Shown in pieces: positions 1-10,742 of a DNA stretch of 64,000 bases (its first letter is position 1; every line of letters begins with the position of its first letter). Made by a program: the position numbers and the translations under genes. Below the pieces are notes generated by a model. That model ran no database searches and had not been told where the DNA came from. It saw only the letters and a program-made list of their open reading frames with translations. The stretch is taken from NCBI GenBank assembly GCA_048013815.1, contig CM106585.1, positions 16,864,001 to 16,928,000 of the forward strand. Reading direction: 5' to 3'. Source of the stretch: Setoptus koraiensis (Eukaryota; Arthropoda).

Positions 1-73
1 GCGTTAACAGCCAGGATAATGACATTAATTAATTTTTGTTTATTCAAAATGTTCTCGGTGCGTTTCCGTACAG

Positions 74-1022
74 GTGGAGAGATCCAACGAACCTAGTTTC
101 ATACAACTTAAAGGCGAGCACATGATATATAGATTTACCATAGATCCATCTTTGGAGTCACTTCACATGGAGGCCATTACTATGCCAGAAGACAGTGGTG
201 TTTGGACTTATGATGAAGTTGAAACACTGGAGAAGTACTTTGCGCTGAAAGTCGCTAGCTACCCCCACAAACCAGACGCTTTCATTAGTTTCAATCGTTT
301 GCTAACTAGTATACCTTTGATACTTAAAAAAGACTTTATAGCTCTGTTGAAGATTGAACTAAATCCGGAGGCTGAGCCACACTTCAATCCTATTTGGAAT
401 CTTTCAGTTAGCATGACTATACCACCTGGTGCAGTACCTTTGACACACCCAGGAATGTCATCTATATGCATAATCAAACCTCAAGTTATATTTTTCTTTG
501 TAAGTCGAAAAAGTCAAAATCAAAAATCCCCACAAAACTTACTCCATATGAAACCTACTAATGAAGTATCTCTATATTATTTCAGATCCACCTGACAATG
601 AAGAACGTTCACAATCACAGACCTGAGAAGGTGCCTCCTTCAGTCTACATACCCTTGTTATACGATAGTGATCAAAATGCTCTAAGTGTTCATTTACCTA
701 GAGGAGTTGATTCCTTTTTAAATGGTATAAGTGAGCATCTAAGGAACTACTGCAACGAGTTTAGAAATCGTAATTTAGGTGAGTAGCACTAAAAGCGATA
801 ACTAACAGATATAACTTTATATATCCTATATTATTTTAATATACTAACACATAATATATATATATATTACATGTCTAATGAATCTTCTCATCTTCTCTAG
901 GTAATGGTGCACCTTGTGTATTACAATGTGCTATAAGAGATTTAATGTTGAGACCAGACCTGCTTAAGCTCCCCTATAACTCAACGCCGAGGAATGCAGT
1001 TGTTGAGATGGAAACTATGTAG
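74..1022 (+). CDS. MED14: Mediator complex subunit 14, C-terminal part (5' end off window)
   Basis: Three exons: 74-499, 586-778 and 901-1022, with introns starting GTAAGT and GTGAGT and ending CAG/TAG. Joined, they give 246 aa ending in TAG. The protein follows the conserved C-terminus of metazoan MED14: SNEP near the start, a block around LEKYFALKVASYPHKP, then MTIPPGAVPLTHPG, FFFIHLT and, in exon 3, CVLQCAIRDLM. MED14 is the scaffold that joins the head, middle and tail modules of Mediator in the nucleus. The first visible exon opens right after an acceptor AG, so upstream exons lie outside the window. The human protein ends in the same way, so the C-terminus looks complete. Neighbour BUD23 is convergent, about 400 bp away. 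The identification rests on remembered family sequence, but matches run through all three exons. Confidence 0.9.
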
Positions 1023-1071
1023 CTCAAAACAGATAACTCAATTGTAGAATCACCTCTATGTTCTAGTGATA

Positions 1072-1077
1072 AATAAA
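1072..1077 (+). terminator. Polyadenylation signal AATAAA of MED14
   Basis: A canonical AATAAA lies 50 nt after the MED14 stop codon, which implies a very short 3' UTR. Confidence 0.7.
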
Positions 1078-1428
1078 GTAATGGTATTTCTCTCAACAAT
1101 TATTACGATGAACACTTTTGCCTTAATAGGATATTGCTAAGAATATAACAATGCAAAGTCATGATTGATCAGTAAAGTATCTATTTTTTGATAGCAACAA
1201 TCTAATAACAACAATAAATCTAATTATTCAAATAACATTGAGTTGGTAGGAACGAGTCATTCATTTCTGGAACTAACAATGGCACCTTCTCGGGGTGATC
1301 TAAGGATGTGTTCCGAATGAGGGGAAGGAATCAGTTTCGCCTTTTAAATCGTGTCTGAAATCGAGGTAGAGATGAAGAATTCAAGTGATTATATCTAACT
1401 CAAGCGACTGATTTTTATTACATAGCAA
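1078..1428. other. Convergent spacer MED14/BUD23
   Basis: AT-rich sequence between the 3' ends of two convergent genes. On the reverse strand an AATAAA (plus-strand TTTATT at 1414-1419) lies only about 10 nt beyond the BUD23 stop and probably serves BUD23. I see no other gene. Confidence 0.6.
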
Positions 1429-2238
1429 CTAGAATTTACCAGGTCTTTTCCTGGCTGTATATTTGCTATCTCTTTTAACGATTTTGCCTTGCTTTCTAGC
1501 CCTCTCTTTCTTTTTCATGACAAACTCCTTCCGTCTACCAACTTCGTTCTTGACTGCATGTTTATTTGATTCCTCAACTATGGCGTTAGGTAGTTTGAAA
1601 CTAGCTCCTCCACAAGACAATACTAGAAAAAACTTCTTAGCCTTTGTGCTATTGGGATTATCAATAACGAGACCACCCGTGAAACCAGCTTTAAGGGCTT
1701 GTTGGTTGATCAGTTCAACTTGTTGAGGATTTTCTGGATAAAATTGAAACACAGCACGTGCTTGGCGCGATAGGCAGGTGTATAGTGATGTAAAAAGCTT
1801 CAACAGCCTCTTAGCTGGACTGTGTGTTTTCTTGTCGGCGTTACATAACCACTGCAAGGCGGATACACTGATTGCGCCATCAAATGAGCCCGGCTTGAAT
1901 GGCAGACCTTCACCTAAATCCGACAGAATGATCTGCATGTCATCCAAATCGCCATCTCCTTTGCGCTGCTTAGCGATATCGATCATAGCTTCACTTATAT
2001 CTACTCCAATCCATTTATGGTCGTGCTCCTCTATGCATTGACTGCTTAGTCCAGATCCACAACCTAAATCCAGCAAGAGACACTGTTGGTCCTCTGGTAA
2101 TCCCAATAATTCAATGGCACGATTTGTCATAGATTCTTGGATATCGATAATACGTGTATTCTTTGTGTATTTATACGCCTCCTTAACATCGTAAAATATC
2201 TCCGGTGGAGCAATGTGTTCAGGTCTTCGCCCAGACAT
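1429..2238 (-). CDS. BUD23: 18S rRNA (guanine-N7) methyltransferase BUD23/WBSCR22
   Basis: Single-exon gene, 269 aa, methylating a guanine of 18S rRNA with S-adenosylmethionine during 40S subunit maturation, in complex with TRMT112 (family knowledge). The protein starts MSGRRPEHIAPPEIFY, as Bud23 does. SAM-binding motif I is LLDLGCGSGLS (about residue 56), followed by GVDIS and the conserved SVSALQWLCNAD. The C-terminal tail is basic (KKKERARKQGKIVKRDSKYT, then ARKR), the family's typical nucleolar tail. The frame stays open 46 codons upstream, but the ATG at 2238 is where homology begins, so I take it as the start. It is divergent from PEX3 with 421 bp between the two starts. Confidence 0.95.
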   Translation of the reverse strand: MSGRRPEHIAPPEIFYDVKEAYKYTKNTRIIDIQESMTNRAIELLGLPEDQQCLLLDLGCGSGLSSQCIEEHDHKWIGVDISEAMIDIAKQRKGDGDLDDMQIILSDLGEGLPFKPGSFDGAISVSALQWLCNADKKTHSPAKRLLKLFTSLYTCLSRQARAVFQFYPENPQQVELINQQALKAGFTGGLVIDNPNSTKAKKFFLVLSCGGASFKLPNAIVEESNKHAVKNEVGRRKEFVMKKKERARKQGKIVKRDSKYTARKRPGKF

Positions 2239-2659
2239 TATTCTGCAAGGATGACAATATTCCGATGAAAACAATAATGATTGGACCCGATTAGATTGTT
2301 TATACCCGTGTACGATAAATACGCATGATGTTACACGCCGTCTTCCACCGGGAATTTGTGTTGATGTGCTGCACAAAATCGCACTTAATTATCAATCCAC
2401 TGCTCTTGAGCTCTACCTACAGCTTACTAGTACTAGTTAAAGTAAGGCGCAGATTCTCAGGAGAGAAAGCTTGTTGGTGCACAATATGTAGACAGCCTGC
2501 AATTTGCATTTAAACTGTTTCTGTGCCTAAATTTTTTATTTTGAAGGGATCGAAATTGAATATTGTTGACTCGGCACTCACTGAAAGGAATAAAATTTTA
2601 CATCTTAATCGAGGTCACTATTTTTGATATATCCCATCCACATTCCGACCACAAGCACC
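2239..2659. promoter_or_regulatory. Probable bidirectional promoter BUD23/PEX3
   Basis: These 421 bp separate the start codons of two divergent housekeeping genes and must hold both 5' UTRs and promoters. I see no clear TATA box placed to decide a start. Confidence 0.5.
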
Positions 2660-3748
2660 ATGGACTTCCTTAGGCGACACAAAACAAAGTTGGCCCTTGC
2701 CGGTGGAGCCATTGGTTCAATATATATTATAAATAAAGTATTATCGAGTTATGAGAAACAGTGGGAAAAAAGCTCAAGCAGGGGCTTCGTTCATGAGGCT
2801 AGAAAAAAAGAGATCCAATTTGAGAACATCATAACACACTGTAACGAAATATGCACTAATATATCCCCCAAATTGATGGCTCAAATGCGTAACGAACTAA
2901 ATGTCTCAACATTAATAGAACGATTAGGCGACCACTCTCTGAGCAACTCGGAGAAGCTCGAAATTTGGAAATCTCTTAGGGTCCATTTATTATCTCAGTT
3001 ATTGGGTGAAATCTACAGCACCTGTATATTGACATGCTATTTGAGAGTTCAGATGAGTGTGATCGGGGGACAGCTGTTCTACGCTAACATTACAAACCCC
3101 AATGGGTTGGACAACTCAAAAGCGTACAACAAATACGTCGCCTTAGTTGGAAGCCATCATGGCGAGAAATACAATACTCTCATACAACCCATAATGGACG
3201 CCGTCGAGGATGCCATGGATGGGTTCGATCTACGCACTAAGGTTACTCTACAAGACTTCAAAATCATTTTCGGGAAAGTTAAGCAATCGATGTCGTTTTT
3301 CCTGTCAAGTCCGACTTCAAAAACCAAGGTATTCTTCTTACATACAGACAAATTATCATCCATAGATGTGGGCAACTCAGCTGAACCACTCAATGAAAAA
3401 GAGGAATCCATGATACGCCAGATGCTCGGAGAGACCCAAGACATTCTTGAGAGCGACGATTTTCAAGTTGTTTTAGAATCCAGCCTTGAGGTGGGTTACT
3501 CAATACTTGAGGATCTGCTTGTGGGTGCATTTATCAAAATGGAAAGTAAATTGTCAGGGAAAGTAGACGGCTTCTCAAATCCCAACTCTATACAAATACC
3601 TTTGATAAGAATATTGCCCGAGATCAATAATGCAATCACCTCTAGAAGTCAAATGGAGCAACGAACATTGGTGAATCATCTTCTTTGCTTAGATGTGCTT
3701 AACTGTTTTGCAGCCAATGTGTATGAAGCATTTTGTCAACCAAGATAA
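2660..3748 (+). CDS. PEX3: Peroxisomal biogenesis factor 3
   Basis: Single-exon gene of 362 aa (human about 373). PEX3 sits in the peroxisomal membrane and docks PEX19 carrying membrane-protein cargo. The start follows the family: MDFLRRHKTKLALAGG, a basic stretch and then one membrane segment (about residues 9-27). Further matches are YSTCILTCYLRVQMSVIGGQ (about residues 126-145), a later LLGETQDILES-type helix and the C-terminal block CLDVLNCFAANVYEAF. The ATG at 2660 has a strong context (CACCATGG), while the 12 upstream in-frame codons begin with TTG and are not needed. It is divergent from BUD23 and convergent with RAN, 249 bp from RAN's stop. Confidence 0.95.
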   Translation: MDFLRRHKTKLALAGGAIGSIYIINKVLSSYEKQWEKSSSRGFVHEARKKEIQFENIITHCNEICTNISPKLMAQMRNELNVSTLIERLGDHSLSNSEKLEIWKSLRVHLLSQLLGEIYSTCILTCYLRVQMSVIGGQLFYANITNPNGLDNSKAYNKYVALVGSHHGEKYNTLIQPIMDAVEDAMDGFDLRTKVTLQDFKIIFGKVKQSMSFFLSSPTSKTKVFFLHTDKLSSIDVGNSAEPLNEKEESMIRQMLGETQDILESDDFQVVLESSLEVGYSILEDLLVGAFIKMESKLSGKVDGFSNPNSIQIPLIRILPEINNAITSRSQMEQRTLVNHLLCLDVLNCFAANVYEAFCQPR

Positions 3749-3997
3749 GTAGGGTTGATTGGAGTTGTGTATTGGTGATTGGTTATAATACTACACACTA
3801 TGTATATATATATATTATATACATACATATATAAATCAGAGATAAATAATTATTTTGGATAATACTTGAGGGCCTTATTACGTGTTTATGTTCCTTCGGG
3901 GTTGGGAGTAATATTTTCAGAATTTATTTATTTTGACATTGAGTGAACCCATTAATGGGGTGCTCATACTATTTCACACAAGTGTTTTAGCACTAGT
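3749..3997. other. Convergent spacer PEX3/RAN
   Basis: An AT-rich 249-bp spacer with a TA-rich run near 3800. Overlapping TTTATT copies at 3923-3932 give AATAAA on the reverse strand, about 65-75 nt past the RAN stop, and are the likely RAN poly(A) signals. Confidence 0.55.
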
Positions 3998-4798
3998 TTA
4001 AAGATCTTCGTCATCGTCCTCTGGCAGAGGCACATCCTGAGCTTGTTGCATCTCTTTCTCCAATTTAGCGGTCCATTGTGGGTCCATTTGGATTTCTGGA
4101 GGAGCGAGAGCTGGCATGGCTACAAACTCTAAGCTGGCATCTCCCATGAGTTTGCGAGCCAAATATAAGAACGGTTTCTCGAAGTTGTAGTTACTTTTAG
4201 CACTGATGTCGTAGTACTAATAATGTACAAAATGTGAAAAATGAGAGTAGGATAAAGAGAATATATTGACTTGAGTTAGTAATGGTCTGTTATAACAGTG
4301 AATTGGCATATTGATCAGATGAACGTTCATAGGATTGATGATATTTACCTGTAGGTTCTTCTTCCGATGGAATACTATAGCCTTGGCCTTGACTTTTCTG
4401 TCTTTAACATCGACCTTGTTGCCGCAAAGAACTATGGGTATGTTGTCGCAAACGCGAACTAGGTCACGATGCCAATTAGGTACGTTCTTGTATGTAACAC
4501 GTGATGTGACATCAAACATGATAATGGCCGCCTGACTTTGAATGTAATATCCATCACGCAGACCACCAAATTTCTCTTGACCTGCTGTGTCCCAGACGTT
4601 GAATTCAATAGGTCCATATTTGGTATAAAACACAAGCGGGTGCACCTCAACACCCAATGTAGCTATGTATTTCTTTTCGAATTCACCTGTCTTATGTCTC
4701 TTAACGAATGTCGTCTTTCCCGTACCACCATCACCAACAAGTACACACTTGTATCTGGCAATGGGCTGTTGTGATTGTTGTGCTGGTGTAGGTTGCAT
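3998..4798 (-). CDS. RAN: GTP-binding nuclear protein Ran
   Basis: Two exons: 4349-4798 (150 codons, phase 0) and 3998-4216, split by a 132-bp intron with donor GTAAAT and acceptor TTAG. The product is 222 aa (human 216). All GTPase motifs are present: P-loop GDGGTGKTT, switch I with [20 protein letters not shown], switch [23 protein letters not shown] and, across the splice, [13 protein letters not shown]. The acidic tail ends [10 protein letters not shown], a Ran hallmark. Ran drives nuclear import and export through its RanGTP gradient and acts in spindle assembly. The longer unspliced reading into the intron is an artefact. It is the only small GTPase in the window and is convergent with PEX3. 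Confidence 0.97.
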
Positions 4799-6915
4799 CC
4801 TGATTCTGACAGTACTGGTGATAATGATATTTATGATTATAATGTTAGCCCCTTTGATTGATAATTATTGTTATAGAGATCTCGTCAACAGAATAAATTC
4901 GAGTTGTTGTAATTATCTGAAAGTAAGTCCAGAAATTAAATGAACATTTATAATGACTCAATATAAATTGATCTGAAATTTGACTGGTAAATGTACGAAT
5001 AATAGGACGGGAAGTTAATCATGCTGTATACTGACAAATAAAATACCTAGTGCGCATCGCGGCGCCAATTTCGAATAAAATACGCGGTTTATTGATCGGG
5101 GAGGATCAACTCTCCCTTCCTTTTTCTGCATCAAGATGCGACCTCCCCGTTCATCTCCCTAGTAGACTTCCTGTCACTTTGTGAGCGAAAAAGATGAATT
5201 GATGAGCGTATTAATATAGATAAATTTTGGATATCAACCTCATAAAATATTAGTGCAAGTGCATTGTTTGCTTTCAGTGATCATCGTGGAGGTTTCCGAC
5301 GCTCAGCCTGTTGTTTTGAATCGAGGAGCCGGAGGAAACAAATGATCCCCTTCGATAACCAATGCGATTTTTACCTAGATTCAACAATTCTTGAGCGATG
5401 AAGGAGAAAAAAAAGTTTCCACGAGTGAACTTTTCCGAAAACCGGCTCAGTTAGTTGTGACAGTTCACGCCAACTTACTGGAAAGTAAGATCTCGAGATC
5501 TAACTTTCTAAGTCTAATCTCGAGATGAAAGTAAGGAACATTCTCATGTCCATACTTTCGGAACATAAGTTTGTAATATGGACGTTTTTCTTTTGGCTTC
5601 TGCCGAAGTGTGTCTTCTTTAATCAGAGCGTTCATTAGCCTGTCTACAGCGAATCTGGAAGTACTAGTTGGTCAGAAATCATGAAAGGTTTCTGTCATGG
5701 ATAGATACGCTTTAATGAAGAATCATTTGTCAACAGATATCATCAACCTACCTATTATCGGTTAGATATTTGTTCCGCGATATAACAGCAAGAGGTGCTA
5801 TAGCACCCCTATATGACCTCGTTTGATCAATTGAGGGTTTGATTTTTTTCTATGTTATTTTCTACCAATTCAGGCGGTTGTTCCAAAATGGGCAAACATT
5901 GGAGAAATCTAGCATCGATCTAAGATATTTATATCATTTTAGTCTCGTTTTGATTGAATATACATGTTGTATTTAAGAGTATATTGATAGGCCTATACAC
6001 AATCTTACAAGTTTATGACCTCACTGAGTCTCTCATGATTATATTCTTCTCTCATCGTACACATCTTAGAACTTTGGTATTATTATTTTGTTGTTAATTC
6101 TTCCTTGACAATTTTTCTGTTAGTATAGATGAGACAAAACTATATCGAGTTGGTAGAATTGTGGTTAGATGATCTTCTAAGGTGTTCAACAAGTTTTTTT
6201 TATCTCGTTTAACCAATTTCGAATTAGATGCTAATTCCAATCTTCTACCCATCCATGTCGGCCCCCTGCAATCAAATCGTTGCGACCAGCGGTATTGCTA
6301 TTAACGATGGGTGCTAATTAACTTCTAATAGAAATGAGTTATCTAAATATCTATCGCCTTTCATTTAACAATCGAGTTGATTATATTATTATTTTCTATT
6401 CTGCCATGATGTGATTTTGTATTCATATTTATTTATATCCAAAATTAGCGTCTGGACTCGAATTGTTATTCTCGCACCCACTTATTGTTATCCATGTCGA
6501 AATTAGGCCATCAATTATTGTCAAAATATACCATGCATATCCTAGAGTGTTGAATTCGCTAGACCTTCTTCTTATTTATCTTCATGTACATCGCGCGAGC
6601 AGCAATATTCATAACAAGTTCAAGTATACTTTTTTGAGTACAGAAACGAATCAAAGTTGATATCGACATTCGATCTTAGCTATTCGACAATGAGAATTAC
6701 CAGAAATGAGAGTTATGCCGATATTATGCACAAATAAAGATAATGTAAGCAATGACATAAAAAGTATTCAGAGTGGAATGATACAAACAACCTTGGTTTG
6801 AAGAAGAAAACTCAATTCTGGTGCCTAGGGCTTTACTAGGTATAAAAATATCACACTTAACTGGAATACTTTTAGTTTAGATAGACAATTAGCAGAGGTT
6901 CTTAGCTATGTCCAT
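4799..6915. other. AT-rich intergenic stretch RAN/ZIP9
   Basis: About 2.1 kb without a supportable gene. The first few hundred bases must hold the RAN promoter and 5' UTR. Two inverted purine/pyrimidine patches (about 5094-5130) and a TCTCGAGAT-type repeat (about 5490-5530) are visible. The longest open frames are 60-90 codons, have no family resemblance and look random. Confidence 0.5.
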
Positions 6916-8084
6916 TCAAACCACTTGAGCTATTAAGCTCGGAAGAAATGCTCCAACTATGAAGCATAATATTTCTTTATATGAAAGTCGCCTGTTGTGG
7001 ACAAGTTCTGGCAAAACATGAACTGTTGCAACGTATAAAAATGTACCAGCTGAGAAAAGCATCGCGATTCCTGTGGCATTGTGCCTTTGCAGTGCCTCCT
7101 TTCCGGATTGGCTTAGGCCGAAATAGGTCATAAAGGCTGCAACTGGTGCACTCAAAGAGAAAGCTAATAGATGCCTTCTTATGGTTGCATGCTTGAGGCC
7201 ACGATGTAACAAAAAAGCCACCAATCCGAACGCTGCAGGAGCCTTGTGTAACATGATGGCTAGGAATATAATCATTTCGGTTTCACGGTGTGAGGTCGTC
7301 GCCGCTGCACCCAATGCTATCCCATCAGCCGAAGCATGAATGACAAGTCCTAAAGTGGGAGTAACTTTAGGACTTGGTTGCAAATGACCACTGTTCGGAT
7401 TTAAGTGATGATTCATAGAACTTATTGGTAGATGGAGGGAATCCATATCCTTATGAGAGCCAGATGCCATGTCATAGTCATCAGATGGTGCCAGATTATA
7501 ATCATGAACTTGATTTTTAGATGAGGAGAATTGATCTATAAGTAGCATCAAAACAAATCCAGAGACTAGAGCCAAACCAATCACGAAAGTCTGAGATGAG
7601 TTATCTGACGCTTTCTGATCATCTTCGTTATTTGATATTCTTTCCTCATTGGCATCGTTATTTAGATAGCTGTTATAAATATCATTAGGATTAGTCGGAT
7701 TTCGATCGTCTTTCTTTGGTCTCATGCGTAATTCATTGTTGTGTGTTAGCGTCTTGATGCATTGCGGTTCAGAATATATGGAATTGACACCCTCTGGAAT
7801 GATTATTGCTAAAGCTGTTCCAACAAGAATTCCAGAGCCGGTAATAGTTAGTAATTTAGAACGAGACTGGAAATATAGTATCGTATATATCGTATCATAT
7901 TATATAAAAGGAGATGAAACATGATTAGAGATATTTTGCCTATTTCATTATTACGTAATGTATGTAAGATATTGATCTTTCAACTTACCTCGGAGAGGGG
8001 AAAGGCCATTGGAATGGTCCCCGAGAAATAGCTACCTACAAGCATTGAAAAACATAATAGAGTCAACAAGGTTAATTGATCCAT
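6916..8084 (-). CDS. SLC39A9: Zinc transporter ZIP9 (SLC39A9)
   Basis: Two exons: 7989-8084 (32 codons) and 6916-7866, with a 122-bp intron (donor GTAAGT, acceptor CCAG), giving 348 aa. Exon 1 encodes [20 protein letters not shown] and a first membrane helix; exon 2 opens with [20 protein letters not shown] and EGV, exactly as in ZIP9. The metal-path helices carry [18 protein letters not shown] and [13 protein letters not shown], and [20 protein letters not shown] follows. A variable loop between helices 3 and 4 holds few histidines. ZIP9 moves zinc into the cytosol at Golgi or plasma membrane and in vertebrates also responds to androgen; the role here is inferred. The ATG at 7725 inside exon 2 would lose two helices, so I reject it as the start. 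Confidence 0.93.
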
Positions 8085-9609
8085 AACCAAAGTTAGTGAA
8101 TATCTTCTAAATCTGTTAGTTGGATGTCTAGGGTATCCCACAATGGTTTTGTATCGATTTGCTATAGACGTAGTTCTATGTGATGAAATTGAAACTAGTT
8201 ATACCTATGATAAATTCTGGTGAAATGATACCATTCTTTGCACGAGCATAGATGGTACCATTTTGACTCCTACACCAGACAAACTTGATTCATCCAGGTT
8301 TACGATGCAGAATAACATGAAGATGGCAAATAATATGCTGATGCTGTGTTCAGTCGGTTATTTGATAAAAGGTACGCTCATAGATAGATATAATAGAGCA
8401 GTTGTCTAATATATATGGGTATAAAAAATACGATTATGTGTAATGATAATTATCCTTGAATTGTAGCTCATATGATTCAATAGAAGAAAAAAAGATTGCA
8501 CCACACATGCTAGAGTAACGGTTGAAGTGAGATTAGTATTGATTCAGTGCTGCGGCTGAGGCCAACACTCACACTACTATATCGATAAAGTAAACAAATC
8601 AACCTGTATCTATTTGCGTAGAAACACTGAATTAATTATCTGCTATTAGTATTATTACTATATAGCAGGAACTATGATAGTGTGGCGCCAAATATATCTA
8701 TCAGGATGTAGCAAAAGAGAGTTCAACCACCCTCTATTTCTGTTTCAATTTATCTTTTTATCAATTTATGAGGTGATACAGAATCGATTGAGCCTGTTTT
8801 AGAGGTAGGAATAGTTGAGGACCTTGAATATGTCTCCGGAATAAGTTCAAAATATGATAATCAATAATCAGAGATCCAATTGAAATTTATGACAAGGATG
8901 GTTCTTTGGACTTGGTGTTTAAAATTGACCCATGACCAAGACGCTTACTTTCGGCGTGCTTATTGGTGACCGATTGGATAGCGAAGATAGCGATGTAGTT
9001 TCTCGCTCCTCATAAATGTGACTTCTAGGTGCTGTTCTAGCGACGTCAACTTTTTCTTTCCTCCCGTGAATTGTTAGGATTTTTCGGTGATCTATGTGAA
9101 CGTCACTAAATACAGATTAGTATTTTTTCTAAATGACAATTGAAAGGTTAGCATTCAAAGATTATTTTTGATACATCTCTCACAGACGATATCATCCTAT
9201 CAGAGGATTGCTATCATAGGAATCCTATGAATAAATTTATATTCCGCGCGTTTATTCATTCGAAATCAGAAGTCTCTTGTCACATGTTCAATGCACACCA
9301 GTTGAAAATCCGTAAAATTCGATGCATCCAAACGATTCCTAGTGAGCAAAATTATTATAAAACTCTTATGGCACCTTGTAACAATAATTTTTATCTACTA
9401 TTTAATAATATTTCAATCTTATAACATTATCGGATATTAATCATCTAGATTAAGGATACGGAATTTATTATAATTTCAACTGTCAAGTTTGCATCTTTTG
9501 CAACTCTCGCATCCATCATATGTAAATCTGTGTCCATCAACAAGTTCTCGCAGTTCAAGCTTTTTATTGTATAACAATAGTTTATAGATCAATCAAACAC
9601 TCAATTAGA
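8085..9609. other. AT-rich divergent intergenic stretch ZIP9/TMX1
   Basis: About 1.5 kb between divergent starts. It must carry the promoters of ZIP9 (reverse) and TMX1 (forward). I see no recognisable gene or RNA. The short open frame at 9227-9424 has no family resemblance. Confidence 0.5.
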
Positions 9610-10407
9610 ATGTATCGCATTGGACGAAGGAACTTTATTTTTTACGGTGCTGTCTTGGCTACAATAGTTATATGTTTTTTTGGACATGCACAATCGTCTT
9701 CCAAAAAAGAACCCCTTGTACTCGACGAAGACTCTTGGGTTCAGCTCATGACAGGTGAATGGATGGTAGATTTCTATGCTCCTTGGTGTCCCGCTTGCAA
9801 GAGACTCGAATCAGATTGGAAAACATTTGCTACATGGGTAGATGATCTCAATATTGGAGTTGCGTCTGCAGATGTTACCAAGAATCCTGGTCTCACTGGA
9901 CGCTTCATGGTTTCTGGGTTGCCAACAATATACCACGTCAAGGATGGGATATTCAGACTATACTCAGGTCCGAGAGATTACACTTCATTAATAAGTTTTG
10001 TAGAGGAACAAAAATGGAAAAACGTCGAACCAGTGTCAAGATGGTGGGCTCCTGACACGTTGCAGATGTCTTTTGTTGCTTACTCATTCAGGATCTCAAT
10101 GGCTCTTCGAGCTGTGCACAATATATTGGTCGAGGACTACGGCTTCCCTTATTACGTTTCATATCTCATGTTCACTGTAGGTACTGTCATTCTTGGAACT
10201 CTGCTTGGTTTGATTATTGTGTTTGTAATCGATCAATTCTGTCCCTCGAGGTACCCAGCAGACACTGCATCTTCGACTATTGCTGACAAAAAGAAAAAGA
10301 CAGATAATGACAAAGACAGTGATTTGGAGGATACAAAACCAGACACAACAAAAACTGAGGCCAAAAAAGTGGTTGGTAGTTCAAAAGTGAGACGTCGTGC
10401 GGGTTGA
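9610..10407 (+). CDS. TMX1: Thioredoxin-related transmembrane protein 1-like
   Basis: Single-exon gene of 265 aa. Residues 1-28 form a signal peptide. A thioredoxin fold follows with active site WCPAC (Cys60 and Cys63), the CPAC variant typical of TMX1, and cis-proline GLPTIYHVKDG. One membrane helix lies at about residues 180-210 (SYLMFTVGTVILGTLLGLII), ending in a charged cytosolic tail rich in Lys and Asp. TMX1 is an ER membrane oxidoreductase with preference for membrane-bound clients. The family block GRFMVSGLPTIYH and the following GPRDYTSLISF match well. The gene is convergent with ci, 335 bp from its stop. Confidence 0.93.
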   Translation: MYRIGRRNFIFYGAVLATIVICFFGHAQSSSKKEPLVLDEDSWVQLMTGEWMVDFYAPWCPACKRLESDWKTFATWVDDLNIGVASADVTKNPGLTGRFMVSGLPTIYHVKDGIFRLYSGPRDYTSLISFVEEQKWKNVEPVSRWWAPDTLQMSFVAYSFRISMALRAVHNILVEDYGFPYYVSYLMFTVGTVILGTLLGLIIVFVIDQFCPSRYPADTASSTIADKKKKTDNDKDSDLEDTKPDTTKTEAKKVVGSSKVRRRAG

Positions 10408-10742
10408 ATTTGAAAAGATCCTTTTGTAGCGTATTCCAATGAGAGTATTATCATGAATGTGTTCAATAATACTTGTAGTACTGTGCTGTAGCGGTTCAGG
10501 TTCAAGGGAACTAGAGGAAATTCACGAGAATCTATTTGATAAATTTAAAAAAATTGTAAACTTCAATGCATTGCTCGAGATTAATTAACATTTGTTAAGT
10601 TGACAGGGATACATAATCGATTGCAAAAAATATATAGATGAAACATTAAGCCTTATAGGCATTTATTGATATGTTTGATAAACAATCTATGATCATTACT
10701 CGGTCAACTAGATAGAGTTTTAATAAAAACTGATTTCATTCT
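10408..10742. terminator. Overlapping 3' tails of TMX1 and ci
   Basis: The forward AATAAA nearest to TMX1 lies at 10722-10727, and the reverse-strand AATAAA for ci (TTTATT at 10662-10667) lies upstream of it. If both are used, the two mRNAs overlap antisense at their 3' ends by some tens of bases. Confidence 0.5.

Noticed and set aside
2239-2376. Upstream extension of BUD23 by 46 codons
   Set aside because: The family begins at MSGRRPEH; the extension has no similarity and is likely 5' UTR.
4217-4348. Read-through extension of RAN exon 1
   Set aside because: The added residues are intron translation; splicing at 4349/4216 restores the complete Ran sequence.
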